Under the pieces are notes generated by a model that made no database searches, had not been told where the DNA came from, and was given only the letters and a program-made list of their open reading frames with translations. A stretch of 64,000 bases of DNA. Origin: Marasmius tenuissimus (Eukaryota > Basidiomycota > Agaricomycetes > Agaricales > Marasmiaceae). Below, one piece after another: positions 20,245 to 31,515 of this stretch. Position numbers and translations under genes: made by a program. Positions within the stretch are counted from its first letter, which is position 1, and every line of letters begins with the position of its first letter. The stretch is from the NCBI GenBank assembly GCA_029532415.1, contig JAQOTA010000048.1:918001-982000 (forward strand), in the 5' to 3' direction.

Positions 20245-23200
20245 ATGATTTCCCTCAGCTCAATTTTTCTACTAGCTTGTTTGTTCCTCGGACCATCATC
20301 GACATTCACCGCCCTCGCAGCTACCGTCTCCTCAACCCCCGCCCAAACCATCACTGGTATCGGCGGCTCGGGCGCATGGTGGCCTCACGACCTCTACCAA
20401 TTCCCCGAAGCGACCCGCCAAAACATATCCAACCTTCTCTTCAGTCAAGACGGTCTTGGTCTCTCTAGCTATCGCTGGAACGTCGGTGCTGGGGGTGTCG
20501 GAGTAGGAAATCCAGGTCGTGCACCCGACACGTTCTATCGAGCTGCAGGAAGCTACAACTGGTCTGCCGATCCTCAAGGAGTATATTTCTTGACTGCAGC
20601 ATCCACTCGTGGCGTCACAGATCTTACAGCATTCGCGAACAGCGCACCGGCTCCTTTGACTTCGGGGAAGACGAGTTGTGGTTCCAGTTTTGTCAACGGC
20701 AAGTTGGCAACGGTTTCATACTCTCGTGCTTTGCCTTCAAGGTTAATCTGGCCATTCTGTAGGAACTGGGAACGCCTTCGGGACATACCTCGCAGATGTC
20801 GTGGAGCATTTCCGGAGTCAGGGAATCAACATTCGCTACATTTCTCCCATAAACGAACCGGACAGCGATTTTGGACCTGTGCCATGCGGTCAAGAAGGCA
20901 TGAAAGTTGCACCAAACCAGTGCGTAAACTTGTTTTTTTGGTGTGCGAATCCACCAGAAAAAGTGTACTAAGCTCCTGATCGCTCATGAGCGATTATGGC
21001 GCTTATGAGCGGTCAGGAGCAAGTGGGCTGCATATGAGCGCTCATAAGCAGCCGGGCTATGCATGAGCGCTCATGAGCAGCCGCGAGACTCGGGCCGGTC
21101 CCTGAGCGCTCACAAGCGGTCCACAACAAAATACTCTGAGCTTGACACAATCACATCGGAGTTGTGCGATCCTTGGACCTTGGGTAAGTCTTACACTGAC
21201 GCCAGTAACGCCCGGCACTCAAATTTCTGCTGGGCGTTAGACGAAATGGACATCGCGTGAGCAATATCAGGCCACGCGGACTGCATAGCCACCTTTATCC
21301 GGCTTCTGAACCGCAACCACCACTGGCTTCTGAACGAAATTTTTTTTTCGGCAATCCAACCAAACCTCCTCCACCTTTTTAACGTCTTCGCCCCACCCCA
21401 GACTCCAGAGCTCCTACAGACACCCAAGAATTGCGATCACCCGAAGCTCCGTTGTCGCTCACAACTCAATATTTTCCCCGGCACCCGTCATCTCCCTTCA
21501 CGCGACTCTAACAGTGCTGAGCCTCTTTGACGACGGAGCTTACGGCGACCAGGTTGGGGAAGTTTACACTAGGGGACATCAGCCCGCCAATCACGCGTGG
21601 AACCATGTTGATTTGACACAGCAGACTTGGGAGATCAGCGTGCGTAGACTTGACCTCATGCTTTTTGAACACTTGGAGCTGATGGAATCTTGTAGTCCAT
21701 GATTTGTTTTGGAAGGTTGAAAGTACATGCACGTACTTTGAACTCTCGGAACACGCAACTTGTTGTCAGGTCCACACAACAAAAAAATTATGCCGCTCGC
21801 GGCTCAGCTCTCGAGTCTAGAAGACGTGGTTCATTAGGGTCTAGAGGGGTTGAGTTGACATGAGGATGTGCTAGTACGTGTCTTTCAGCTCTCCTCTGAC
21901 TGTTTAGCTGACTTTTTTTTTGCCAGGACCACCCAGAAATTGGAGTTGAACACAGCACAAACTGGACGTTGGGACGTGCACCTCGACAGAACGTGACATC
22001 AATGGAGGTCCGTGCATCGACGTCATGATGAGGCTGGCTGGCTGAGATTACTTATTTTGGTTAGAGATGCGGCGCACGGACCACCTTCAACGTCCATATA
22101 TACCTGGCAGTTTCGCCAATCCCCTCCATCCCCCATCTCCCCCCTCTACTCCCATCTCGTCCCTCTACTCCCATTGCGTCCATCTACTCCCATCTCGTCC
22201 CGTCTCATCACTGGCCCACTAGTGTTCTCACTTGCCCTCGGAAGGATACACGGGTATCAAAGGTATGTTTTAGTTTGCGACTTCTCATTCTGAAAGACAT
22301 CGCTGATCATGATAAACCCACTCATCCAGCGCTGCATGATAAGAAGACCTTACGGCGGCCATCAACTGAGTGTGGTGAGGGTGTCGATGACGAACCTGAG
22401 TGTAGACCAGTAGCCGATATAATATATGTATTCTTGTATCCTAACTACATCTTGTATACCAGCTATAGTAGAAATTTGTGTCTGAATTAATATTTTTTTT
22501 TACTCCTTCCTGACATGCTCATGTGCAAACATGAGAACAGCGTAGTTCATGTGAGCTCAAGAAAACTGTTTTGTTCACGAGCACTGTGAGCCTTGCAGTG
22601 CTCACGAGCGCTCGTGAAAAAAAAGGTGTCCCGTATGCGCTTGTGAGTAGCCCCGAGGCTCACAGCGCTCATGACCGCTCACGAGCGATTTTGGCGCTCA
22701 TGAGCGGTCAGAAACAGCTGACATTTGTTCTGGTGATCACTTGACCTCTCTTTGCAGGCGTGCAGAAGTTGTAAACGGCTTGTGGAACGCTCTCAATAGC
22801 AGAGGGTTAGCCAGCACGGTCGGGATATTGGCGGATGAATCGAATAACCTCGATGTGGCGTCGAGTGAGTATAGTGCTTGGTTGCCGCAGGTCGTTGGTA
22901 AAGTCTGTCGATCTTTCTTTCGTGTGTGTTAGTTCGGGAGGAAACTGAAGTCGTCTTAAAATATTATTTTTTTCTGTCTAGGTCGCGGCTTTGGTACACC
23001 ACACGTATGATTTCCCTTCGGACAGTGCTTATTTGTCCTACGTCAATTCCACTCGAGTTTTGTATCCTAACAAGCCAACATGGATGTCGGTCAGTGTACC
23101 CACACTACCTCCAATAAACTCAATATACGTATTTTCGTAGGAAGTTTGCTGTTCGCTAGGAAACGCAGACGGAAGTGGAAGAGGATGGTCGCAAGGATAT

Positions 23201-24127
23201 GACCCAACGTACGTTTCCAGTACCATCCTGTGATCTGTCTCTAGTTCGCGGCAAACAGATTTTCTCCGCAGGATCAACAACGCTCTCATGTTCTCCGGGC
23301 TAGTGTTCCAGAGCTTTGTTGTCGCCCAGGAGTCCCACTACGACGTACGAATTCTCGTCCTCTACACGATTAGCCGATAGCTGAACATTCGTCTGTCAGT
23401 TCTGGACTCTTGTATCAGGTGGTGCGCAGCGTTTTCTTCACTGGTGTTATTCTCCGAGCTGACTTTGTGGAATAGGAATCGGATGCGCTCCACAGAACAA
23501 CGCTGCTTGCGTCAACAACCCAAACACTAACGGCTGGAACGTGAGTGTGAAGTCGTCTACATACTATGCAATCCCAAATCGTAAGGCCGACGTCTACTTC
23601 CCCCTCCCTTAGGACGGGTTGATCTACTACGACGGCCAATACGCCAGCAATCGTAACTTTCAACTCTGTACGTCGAGATTTCTTCGAACAACCTATTATG
23701 ACTCACTAACATTAACCGCGTTTAACCAGACACCACGAAACGTTTTTGGACCTACAAACACTTTGGCAACTTCCTCAAACGTACGTGCACACTTCTCGTC
23801 CTCCCTTCTCATCTAACCCCTTCACCACCACCCCATTCTTCAGCTGGAAGCCAGCGACACGCCATAACCGGAACCGGTGCAACCAATAACATGATCGCCG
23901 TCTCGACCTCTACCAAATACTTCGTCATCGCCATGAACCCGACCAACTCGGCCACGACTCTCACATTGACATTTCCGGACAACGCCTGTGGCGTCGCTTC
24001 GTATAGAACTTCGGGTTCGGAGGACTTTGCCAAGTTGGGCGGTGCGACGAAGAGTGGGAACAACTGGAATCTTGGGTTGAATGCGATGAGTTTGACGACG
24101 TATGAGTTTAACCGGGTGGCGTGTTGA
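20245..24127 (+). CDS. Secreted GH30 endo-beta-1,6-galactanase, GH30-1 (large insertion in intron 2)
   Basis: About ten short exons can be followed. A signal peptide (MISLSSIFLLACLFLGPSS) precedes the mature start ATVSSTPAQTITGIGGSG. Motifs of GH30 endo-beta-1,6-galactanases are present: GAWWPHDL, SSYRWNVGAGG, YISPINEP with the acid/base Glu in NEP, and PTWMSEVCCS with the nucleophile Glu. The C-terminal beta-domain ends SLTTYEFNRVAC. The enzyme would hydrolyse beta-1,6-galactan side chains of plant arabinogalactan outside the cell. Exon 1 is 20245-20698, exon 2 20763-20919 and exon 3 starts at 22758. Intron 1 begins with GC (GCAAGT). Intron 2 is 1838 bp because it holds the CACTA-like element at 20952-22735; the exons on both sides remain in frame with GH30-3. 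The gene can work only if that intron is spliced. Confidence 0.82.
20952..22735. mobile_element. CACTA-like non-autonomous element in GH30-1 intron 2, 1784 bp
   Basis: The insert begins CACCAGAA and ends TTCTGGTG. The ends are imperfect inverted repeats over about 41 bp, finishing in CGCTCATGAGCG. The flanks are ATC on both sides (20949-20951 and 22736-22738). The homologous intron of GH30-3 has a single ATC at the join (ggAATCACTTGACC), which proves the insertion and its 3-bp duplication. Both subterminal zones (about 20980-21120 and 22590-22715) are packed with variants of the palindrome GAGCGCTCATGAGC, as in CACTA/EnSpm elements. No transposase frame was found, so it needs a helper. The superfamily call rests on CAC...GTG ends, 3-bp duplication and subterminal repeats. 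Confidence 0.75.
22143..22203. repeat. Short CT-rich minisatellite within the CACTA-like element
   Basis: Three to four imperfect copies of a unit of about 19 bp, CTCCCATCTCGTCCCTCTA. Confidence 0.7.
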
Positions 24128-24635
24128 GCGATGAGTTGGCGAATGGGTTTGTGTAAAGAATTGACGGAAATTGAAGGATAAGGAATGTAATGAGTAGTTT
24201 GAATTCGCAGGAATGGAGTTCATGTTGAGATGAGGTCGGAGCGACTCTGAGAAGTGCACTGTCTTGGTCTGAGCCAGGCTGCACCCCGTTACCCGTTACT
24301 GGCGGTGTTTTTTTGTTGTTTTTTTTTTTTGAGAATCGGTAGTCGTCAAGGGACCGCATCGCTCAAGCAGGGGAATTGGTAGGTATAATATTCCATTTCT
24401 GCGATAAGTCAGATAGTTCAATAGGCCATATCTACGAAACGTGGGTTTGGGAGATTGATCATTCAAAGACCCGGACACCGCGCTTTGCACTTCTTGATAT
24501 GATTATTGCAAGTATTCGTCGTCTTAAAGAGTCTACCACACCCAATGGTACACGGGAAGAGGGGGAGATGATCTGGATAACCGGGCAGGGTCAGTACTCA
24601 GCGACGAGGGGATCGTGTAAAACAAGACGGAGGGA
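24128..24635. other. 3' flank of GH30-1; no gene seen
   Basis: The first 60 bp resemble the 3' flank of GH30-3 (gatgagttgg...aaagaattga), so the duplicated segment ends about here. A T-rich tract follows at 24307-24330. Confidence 0.5.
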
Positions 24636-25574
24636 TCACACACCTGCTACACCGTGCTTCGAGTTCTCGATGCCTTCAATGAGGGTACCGTTCTGCGATT
24701 TGGTAGAGCGGTGGGTTTTTCTTCCTCCTGAATTCAACTTGCCCGGTGCCGGGACAATCGGTTTCGCGAGCTCAAGGGAGACGGCTTCCTTACTTGGAGC
24801 AGCATAAGGCGAGATTTTCTTATAATGACGCCGGATTCTGGTACGAGAGGGTCCAACTTTTCCAACTTTGGGGTCCTGTTCGGGGTGGAAGGTATGGTCC
24901 GCGTAAGTGAAGTTGAGTGGATTCAAATCGGGGGTGGAGGTGTCTTCTGCAACATGGGCCCTCGAACCTTCCTTGCCCAAAGAAAGGTGAGTCGGCCTAG
25001 TTCCTTTGACGATATCGGTAACATGAAGGGTCGAAGGGTCCATAGACGATTTCAAGGAAAGACCCGCAACATTATAGGTGGGGAAATATGGAGGGGAGAG
25101 ATTAGATGGCGCGGTGGACAACGGTGTCCCCGAAGGATGCGATCGCGTCAACACGGATTTGGATCGTGGTAGCGTAGAATTGTCTGCAAGGAAGAGACTC
25201 TTTCTTGAAGAAGGCCTATAGTAGGTGGTCGGCGAGTCGGAAAAGAGCCTGTTCAAATGGACCATAAGCTCGGACGACCCATGGGTATAGTCTGGAACAT
25301 AGTCATTGTATTCCGGTACGTCCCAAAGGTACGTCGAATCAGACGATGGTTCAATTGGATCCCCTGTCACGGTATGCGTGTTATGAGCGCCATCCAAGAC
25401 GGGTTCTGGTGAGGATAGTGCGAATGGATCTGGATAAGAGGGCTCCAGCTCATGGCCAGAGGGCACTGGGCCAATCGCCGGGCCACGACTGGGTTGACAG
25501 TCGCTTGGGGAGTACGCGTACTGCGATTCGTCCGGGGAAGAGCCTGAATGTCGTCTCAGTACCAGAATTTTGAA
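24636..25574 (-). CDS. Hypothetical protein, incomplete gene model
   Basis: A long open frame runs on the minus strand from about 25574 to the stop at 24636 (about 312 codons). It begins after a TTTATTCTAG acceptor with FKILVLRRHSGSSPDESQYA and has no internal ATG near the start, so at least one 5' exon is missing from this model. The protein is rich in Ser, Pro, Thr and His with no recognised domain; it contains YLWDVPEYNDYVPDY and a basic RTRIRRHYKK segment. The composition suggests a disordered regulatory protein. The frame could also end at a GTGTGTGA donor near 24654 and continue further. Confidence 0.4.
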   Translation of the reverse strand, partial: FKILVLRRHSGSSPDESQYAYSPSDCQPSRGPAIGPVPSGHELEPSYPDPFALSSPEPVLDGAHNTHTVTGDPIEPSSDSTYLWDVPEYNDYVPDYTHGSSELMVHLNRLFSDSPTTYYRPSSRKSLFLADNSTLPRSKSVLTRSHPSGTPLSTAPSNLSPPYFPTYNVAGLSLKSSMDPSTLHVTDIVKGTRPTHLSLGKEGSRAHVAEDTSTPDLNPLNFTYADHTFHPEQDPKVGKVGPSRTRIRRHYKKISPYAAPSKEAVSLELAKPIVPAPGKLNSGGRKTHRSTKSQNGTLIEGIENSKHGVAGV

Positions 25575-26209
25575 CTAGAATAAATAAAAAAGACACAGAC
25601 TGGATAGGTGCGGCGAGTTTTGCGAGCCCTCAGTTACCAGAGATTGCCACGGTGGCGCGCTGATGAGCAAGTAGTACTCTTTCAGTTGATTCGTACAAAT
25701 TCGAGGATTGATATTAACTTACGGTATATGTAGAATTGGATCCAGCTGCATGGCGCAACAAAAGCAAAAAGCCCCAGAGAAGGAACGAGAGATGATTGTG
25801 GAAGGAGAAAGAGTCGAAAAAAAAGTGGGGCTGCGAAATTAATGAAAGACTGTAACGTACTTACTAGCCGACGCGAAGGTTGATGTCCCTCCTTGGTAAA
25901 ATATCCGTCGGCGGTTAAACGCACCTTCTAGTGTACAATATTGGTACAGTGTGATGTATAGCATATACGGTCTAGATACATTTTGGAGAGCTTGTGAGGC
26001 ATCAAGAACTTTTGGTAGGAGGTCTATTTGCTGGATGAGCAGACGACCGTGCTGATGATACCAGGAGATCCACTGCGAGTAGGAGTTCCCCAAATTCTTC
26101 AACTCGGTAGCGTCGCAATTTGGTCTGATGTCACTGGTGATGAGCCGTCTTCTCCGCTCTAGATCTCTCGCTATCTTTATGTCTCCATGATTACTCCGAA
26201 TGTTCTTTT
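25575..26209. other. Intergenic or 5' part of the hypothetical gene
   Basis: Minus-strand frames at 26213-25839 and 25924-25682 could supply 5' exons for the hypothetical gene (a GTAAGT donor follows at about 25725), but I could not join them in frame with confidence. Confidence 0.35.
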
Positions 26210-27120
26210 CCACCGTTCGACCATCGCAATATCAGCCCTGACCCGAAGCCTCGCAGCTGCAGGAATCCGACCGCAAGCACGTCGCTCCTGGGCCTGCCTT
26301 GGTTCCAACATCAGAACTTGTGTCATCCTTGAGCCCCATCCCGCCTGAGAACCTTGACGAGATGTGGTCCCCGCCACGTTTGCTGGTATGACCACTCCAT
26401 TTCGCCAGTACCGAAAAAATCTACAAGTGGGAGGAAAAGGAGACACGTGTCCAATCAGGTCTAATGTCTTGCTGGATGAATCGTGGATCACCATGATGAT
26501 GTGACTTGCTTCGGAGGATCAGGAGGGTAAGGATGGTGGGCTACCAGAGATGTTCTGCGCACAAAAGACATTTAAACGCACAATACGACGGCTGCTCAGT
26601 GCTGCGAACGTGTTGTTGGGAAGGATGGGGGGAAGGAACTGTTGCGGGATTCCGGGTGCGCATACGGTGACTCGAGAACACCGGTAGTGTTTGGTGAATG
26701 GTCTAAGTGGCCTTCTACAACTTTGCTTTTACTTGAAGTGGTTGCATTTGTTGGTGATCTTGAATCTGCATTAGTTTCACGGGCGCCGTTCGTCGATGAA
26801 TATGACTTGAATTTGCTCCAGGAATTCAAAGGTTAGGAAGCGACAAGATGAGAAATTTACGGTTGACCTCAGTCTTGCCCATTCAACGAAATCCGATTGC
26901 AAAGCCATGATATGGGCGCTCAACTACCCGGAACAGTTGGTGTCGAGCGAGGACTGAGAGAGGGCCAAGAGTTGACGATAGAAGTGGTTCGTTGGGTTGA
27001 CGAGTGGAGGAGGAGAAAGCTGCTGACTGAGAAAATTGTTTCTGCAGAGCGGACTTGGGTAAAGACATACTTATGCACGGCCGCAGACGACGCCAAGGGC
27101 GTCGAGCTCGCTATGGACGT
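26210..27120 (+). pseudogene. Decayed copy of the L-arabinokinase N-terminal-like gene (3' part)
   Basis: Segments match 18848-19850 of the intact gene in the same order, with large internal deletions, frameshifts and stops. Examples are CAATATCAGCCCTGACCCGA near 26229, the DSRTPVVFG stretch near 26670-26695, FVDEYDLNLLQEFK, and MGAQLPGTVGVERGLREGQE near 26905-26965, where the intact gene has MGAQLPGMVGIERRLREGQE. Similarity continues into the former 3' UTR (GAGCGGACTTGGGTAAAG near 27050). The 5' half is absent. It lies upstream of GH30-2 just as the intact gene lies upstream of GH30-1, so a two-gene module was duplicated and this copy then decayed. Confidence 0.8.
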
Positions 27121-28025
27121 CATGACGATATTGGAACCCTACTATGACTAATGCCGTCCTGATACGACATATTTTGTATGGATCCAACCTCATCTCGGGA
27201 GAGATTTCGGGACAGAAGAAGCGAAAGGTTGGGCTGGGGCGAGTCGCAGAGGGATCACGCCGCCCGGGTGGGCGAGATCCTCTACTTTGTGCCTCTCCTG
27301 TCCAATGCTCTCAACAATGCCAGATTATCTTCAGGCATGAGCCTGATCTATCATACAGTCCAGAATCGCAGCAAAGGCAGATCAATTGGGTACGCGAAGA
27401 TATGATATGTACAGAATGGCCAAGGGGGGGATGGCGGGCGCAAAAAAACTGAGGAACGGGCAGAGGACTGTCGACGAGCGACTACTGTGTGGATGTCGCG
27501 AGAAGAGGGAACGGTGCTGAGTCATCGTTCCCTCCCTCACTTGAAATCTGATGCCGGTTCGTCCCTCACCAGCATCTTCATCTCACCTCTGGTAGAATCA
27601 GCTCAATTACCGTAACAACAAGCTTCTACTAACTTACTTGTGATGACCTGAAGCCCCCAAAACTTCCTCAACAACATTCAGTCTGGGAAAAGGGTATAAG
27701 AAATCAAATATAGAAAGATTCAGGACAAGATTTACTGATATCCAAGAGCTCTCCTCGAGGATCACAGTTCGAATTCACGCGCGTTTAGATTTATATCACC
27801 CTTTGACTTGAAACACCATCACCAATTGACGGGCAAGCATGGTCCTCCAATTCTCTTCAATACAACCGAACACCACGAGCCCATGCGCTCGATGATTCCA
27901 AACCCTCAGCTGGGAACGGTGACCTCATGGAGATTCCACCTCGACCTCAGAACTGGACCCAATTCCCACTACTTATAAGAAGCAGCCTTCCTTCCAATGA
28001 TGAATTGAACAACCAACTGTTCACG
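27121..28025. other. Upstream region of GH30-2
   Basis: No coding frame recognised. A TATA-like TTATAAGA (27973-27980) lies about 46 bp before the ATG of GH30-2. Confidence 0.5.
27973..27980 (+). promoter_or_regulatory. TATA box of GH30-2
   Basis: TTATAAGA about 46 bp upstream of the ATG at 28026; position parallels that of the other two GH30 genes. Confidence 0.55.
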
Positions 28026-30117
28026 ATGGCCCTCAGGACCCTCCTCTCGGTTCTCCTCCTTCTGCCCTTAGCAAGCTCAGCAGCCAGCGTATCCTCCTCA
28101 CCAGCCCAAACCATCACAGGCATCGGCGGTTCCGGCGCCTGGTGGCCGCACGATCTCTTCCAATTCCCCGAATCCGTTCGACAGAACCTCTCAAACCTGC
28201 TTTTCTCGCAAGAAGGAATGGGATTGTCGAGTTATCGTTGGAACATTGGTGCTGGGGGAGTGAACGTGAACAACCCCGTTCGCGCGCCTGAGACGTTCTA
28301 TCTCGGGCCTGGCGTTTATAATTGGTCGGCAGACCCTCAGGGAGTGTATTTCTTGAGGGAGGCGTCGAAGAGAGGTGTGAAGGATTTGACGGCGTTTGTG
28401 AACAGCGCACCGGCGCCGTTGACGTCTGGAAAGACGTCTTGTGGGAGTAGTTTTGTATCTGGTGAGTCTTCATGCAAAATCTTGGGTTCTCTGGCTTAGT
28501 TGTCTTGTTGTGAAACAGGTTCTGGAGACGCGTTTGCGACTTTTGTCGTGGATGTTATCGAACACTTCCGAAGCGAGGGAATTAACATCAACTATGTTTC
28601 CCCGATGAACGAACCCGAGAATCCATTTCCGGAGTGTGGTCAGGAAGGCATGCTTGTTCTTCCCAATCAGTATGTGACTGTCGCTGCATATCTCCGCGGG
28701 ATGTAGATGCTGATATGCAGACGCGTAGACGTCCCGAGGTCATCAACTCGCTTTGGAATGCTCTCGACAAGAAAGGCCTAACGGGTACTGTCGGAATTCT
28801 GGCTGACGAAACGTCTCGCCTGGCATTGGCAGTCCTTGAATATCCCTTCTGGCTCGGAGGCGTGATAGATAAGGTGAGTCAGGATCTGTTCCTCCGCAGT
28901 AGTTCGTTGGGTTGACTGAAACTGTGCAAAATCCTAAGCTTGCGGCTATCTCACACCATACGTATGATTACCCCTCTGATGGCGGTTATACGGCGTATAT
29001 CACGTTTATGAAGACGTTTTACTCGAGCAAGCCAACATGGATGACGGTAGGGTGCTCTATATACTGTATCCATGACAATGGCCTCAACGCGTCCGTGTAC
29101 AGGAGGTCTGCTGCTCGCTTGGAAACCCTGATGGAAGTGGCCGCGGTATGACGGCTGGATATGACCCTAGGTACGTTTCACTCTCCTGATCCTCTCATCA
29201 GGGTATTCATTTTGACGAAAACGTTAGTATCACCAACGCTCTCCTCTACGCCGGATTCGTCTTCCAAGCATTCGTGGTCGGTGGCGAGCCGCATTACGAT
29301 GTAAGGGTCTCGACACAGATTGATGTATGAATGTTTGCTCACGAAAGGAAATCTGGGATCAGTTCTGGACCCTTGTATCGAATCGTAAGGACTTATCGTC
29401 CCTTTTCTTGCTGCGTAAGCTTACCGCAACTCGTAACAGAAATGGGATGTTCCCCGTTGAACAATTCTTCGTGCGTTCAGAACCCCAATAACGCTGGATG
29501 GACTGTGAGTCCCCCGGGTCAAACTTGTGGACCGACGTTCGCTTAATGCTCTTCACGTACCTCTCAAGGACGGTGTGATCTACTACGACGACGAATACGC
29601 AACCAACGGAAACCACGAGCTGTGTACGCCGTTTTCACTTAACATGCCATGCTGTATTCTAAAACAATTAATCATCTTGAAACAATGCGGCACACACTAC
29701 ATTATCATACAGATCTCACAAAGCACTTCTGGACATACAAGCACTTTGGCAATTTTGTCAAACGTAAGTGCCCCCTGCCCTCCTTTCAATGCTCCAATGC
29801 CCCCCCTCCCTGACGATCATTAACAAGCTGGCAGCCAACGTCTTCCCATCACCGGGGACGGTTCCAACAACTTTATGATGGCCGTTCAAACCTCGAACAA
29901 GATCTTCGTCTTGGCGATGAACCCTTCCAACGATGCTAGGACTTTGAGTTTGACGTTACCACAAGCTGTCTGTGGTGTTGCGTCGTATAGGACGTCTGCT
30001 TCGGAGGATTTCGCGACTCTTGCACCGGCGAGTGGTGGTGGTGGTGGGAATACGTGGGCTTTACCGTTGAATGGTTTGAGTTTGACGACTTACGAGTTTA
30101 ATCGGGGTGCGTGCTAG
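28026..30117 (+). CDS. Secreted GH30 endo-beta-1,6-galactanase, GH30-2
   Basis: A multi-exon gene with the same intron positions as GH30-1 and GH30-3 but clearly diverged from them. The signal peptide is MALRTLLSVLLLLPLASSA. Mature-domain motifs are TITGIGGSGAWWPHDLFQFP, SSYRWNIGAGG, VSPMNEPENPFPECG (acid/base Glu in NEP) and TWMTEVCCSLGN (nucleophile Glu). The end is LTTYEFNRGAC. A GGGGG run in the C-terminal domain is specific to this copy. Intron 1 uses a normal GTGAGT donor, whereas the other two copies use GC. The product is predicted to be an extracellular endo-galactanase acting on arabinogalactan side chains. Every exon join checked keeps the frame. Confidence 0.85.
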
Positions 30118-31515
30118 GGGAGGGGGGGGGATGTACCTTTCGCCGACAACTTCTAGTAAAATGAAATCTCTCGCAACTTGTTCCTTTCGATTTTGAAAAA
30201 TCTCAAACGACGTTTCGAGTGTCAGGTTCCTGCAGGTTACACGTTGGTCTAGTGGTACCGGCCTATCCTTGCTCCTTATCTATCGGCGATTAATTTTAAT
30301 TAGGGACCGCGCAGTGCGCTTGGACCTCAGTGGCAGTGAAATTTCCCCACAGCCCTCGCGCCACATCGGTGGAGATTCACGAGGCTCGGGCTCCTCTCAT
30401 CCGTTGAATTTCGGTCACTGCTCGACTGAAACGCTTGACATCTGAAAAGGTGAAGGAAAGAGATAAAGAAGAAAAGAAAACGAATTGTCAAGATGTTGTG
30501 GAAAAATTTCGTCCGCAACTCAACCGATCATTGTTGCCATCCTCCGAGCTCGACTCACTTAAGGATGATCGACAATTATAGTCTCCATGTAATGGGGCGG
30601 AAATTCACACGTCAGCCTTGAGGAAAGATGATTCACAGCGTTTGACTTTGCTCGGAATAAGGACGTCCGAGGAATCGAAGTGGAAGAGAACACGGGGCTG
30701 ATGAATGTGCGCTTTGGGCTTGCTCAGTGCTTAGATCCGGAGCAAGGCTTACCTGGTGCTGAGCTGTGAACAATAGAGCTTCTCGAAGGTAGAGAAGGCG
30801 AACTGGGCTCCTTGTATTCGCTATGATGAATTCCTTTGTCCCCGTTTGAGTGGGCGGGGTTCTTATAATTGAATTCATAGAGACCGCTGTTTTTGCTTGT
30901 TCAAATGACCTGGGACGTGGGTCCTACGATTTATTTTCGGAATGACAAGTGGACATGCCTTGAATGCCTTGCTATTCCGGCAGCCTCGCTAACAGGGTGA
31001 ATTAATGGTCCCTTTTCATGTCCGGACCGCCTCAACGCCGCTAGCGAGCAGGGCAGGCAGCGCAGTAACCGCTTCACCTCTTCCTCGTTCGCACAACAAT
31101 TCGGAGCGTGCCAGTTACATACGTGCAGCTGAAACTTTGCTCAGTGGTGAAATGCTCCAAAACCCAAGACGTTAGACGCCAAATAACATGAGGTTCCTGT
31201 TTCCACTGTCAAGTCAACTCGGACAAAAAAAGAAACGTGTATTTTGATCAATCCGGTAACCCGCCGCGTCGTTGTACTGTAACGTGTTCCACGGCAACCA
31301 GAAGCTGTGCAGCTGTTTGAAATCTCGATCGTTGATATAGACTCGGCGGGGCCTCTTTGTTTTCTCTCTTAAAGCCCTTCAACAACGCCCACTTTCATTT
31401 CTTCTCATCCACCCCAAATCTGTCCGTCCTTGGTGACGCCTCCTTCTTTTTTTCTCTTGATATCTCTCAGTCAATCGCTTGCCATTTTATTCTCGCCTAA
31501 TTTCCTAATTCCACA
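30118..31515. other. Intergenic, no gene recognised
   Basis: About 1.4 kb. A segment near 30249-30270 (TTGGTCTAGTGGTACC) recalls a tRNA A-box but no B-box or cloverleaf follows. A CT-rich stretch near 31360-31500 is a plausible promoter of the next gene. Confidence 0.5.

Noticed and set aside
17519..30117. Full secondary-metabolite gene cluster
   Set aside because: No synthase backbone, transporter or pathway regulator is present; the genes are hydrolases, a glycosyltransferase-like protein and transposons.
30249..30330. tRNA-like string TTGGTCTAGTGGTACC
   Set aside because: Only an A-box-like piece is present; there is no B-box, anticodon arm or acceptor stem.
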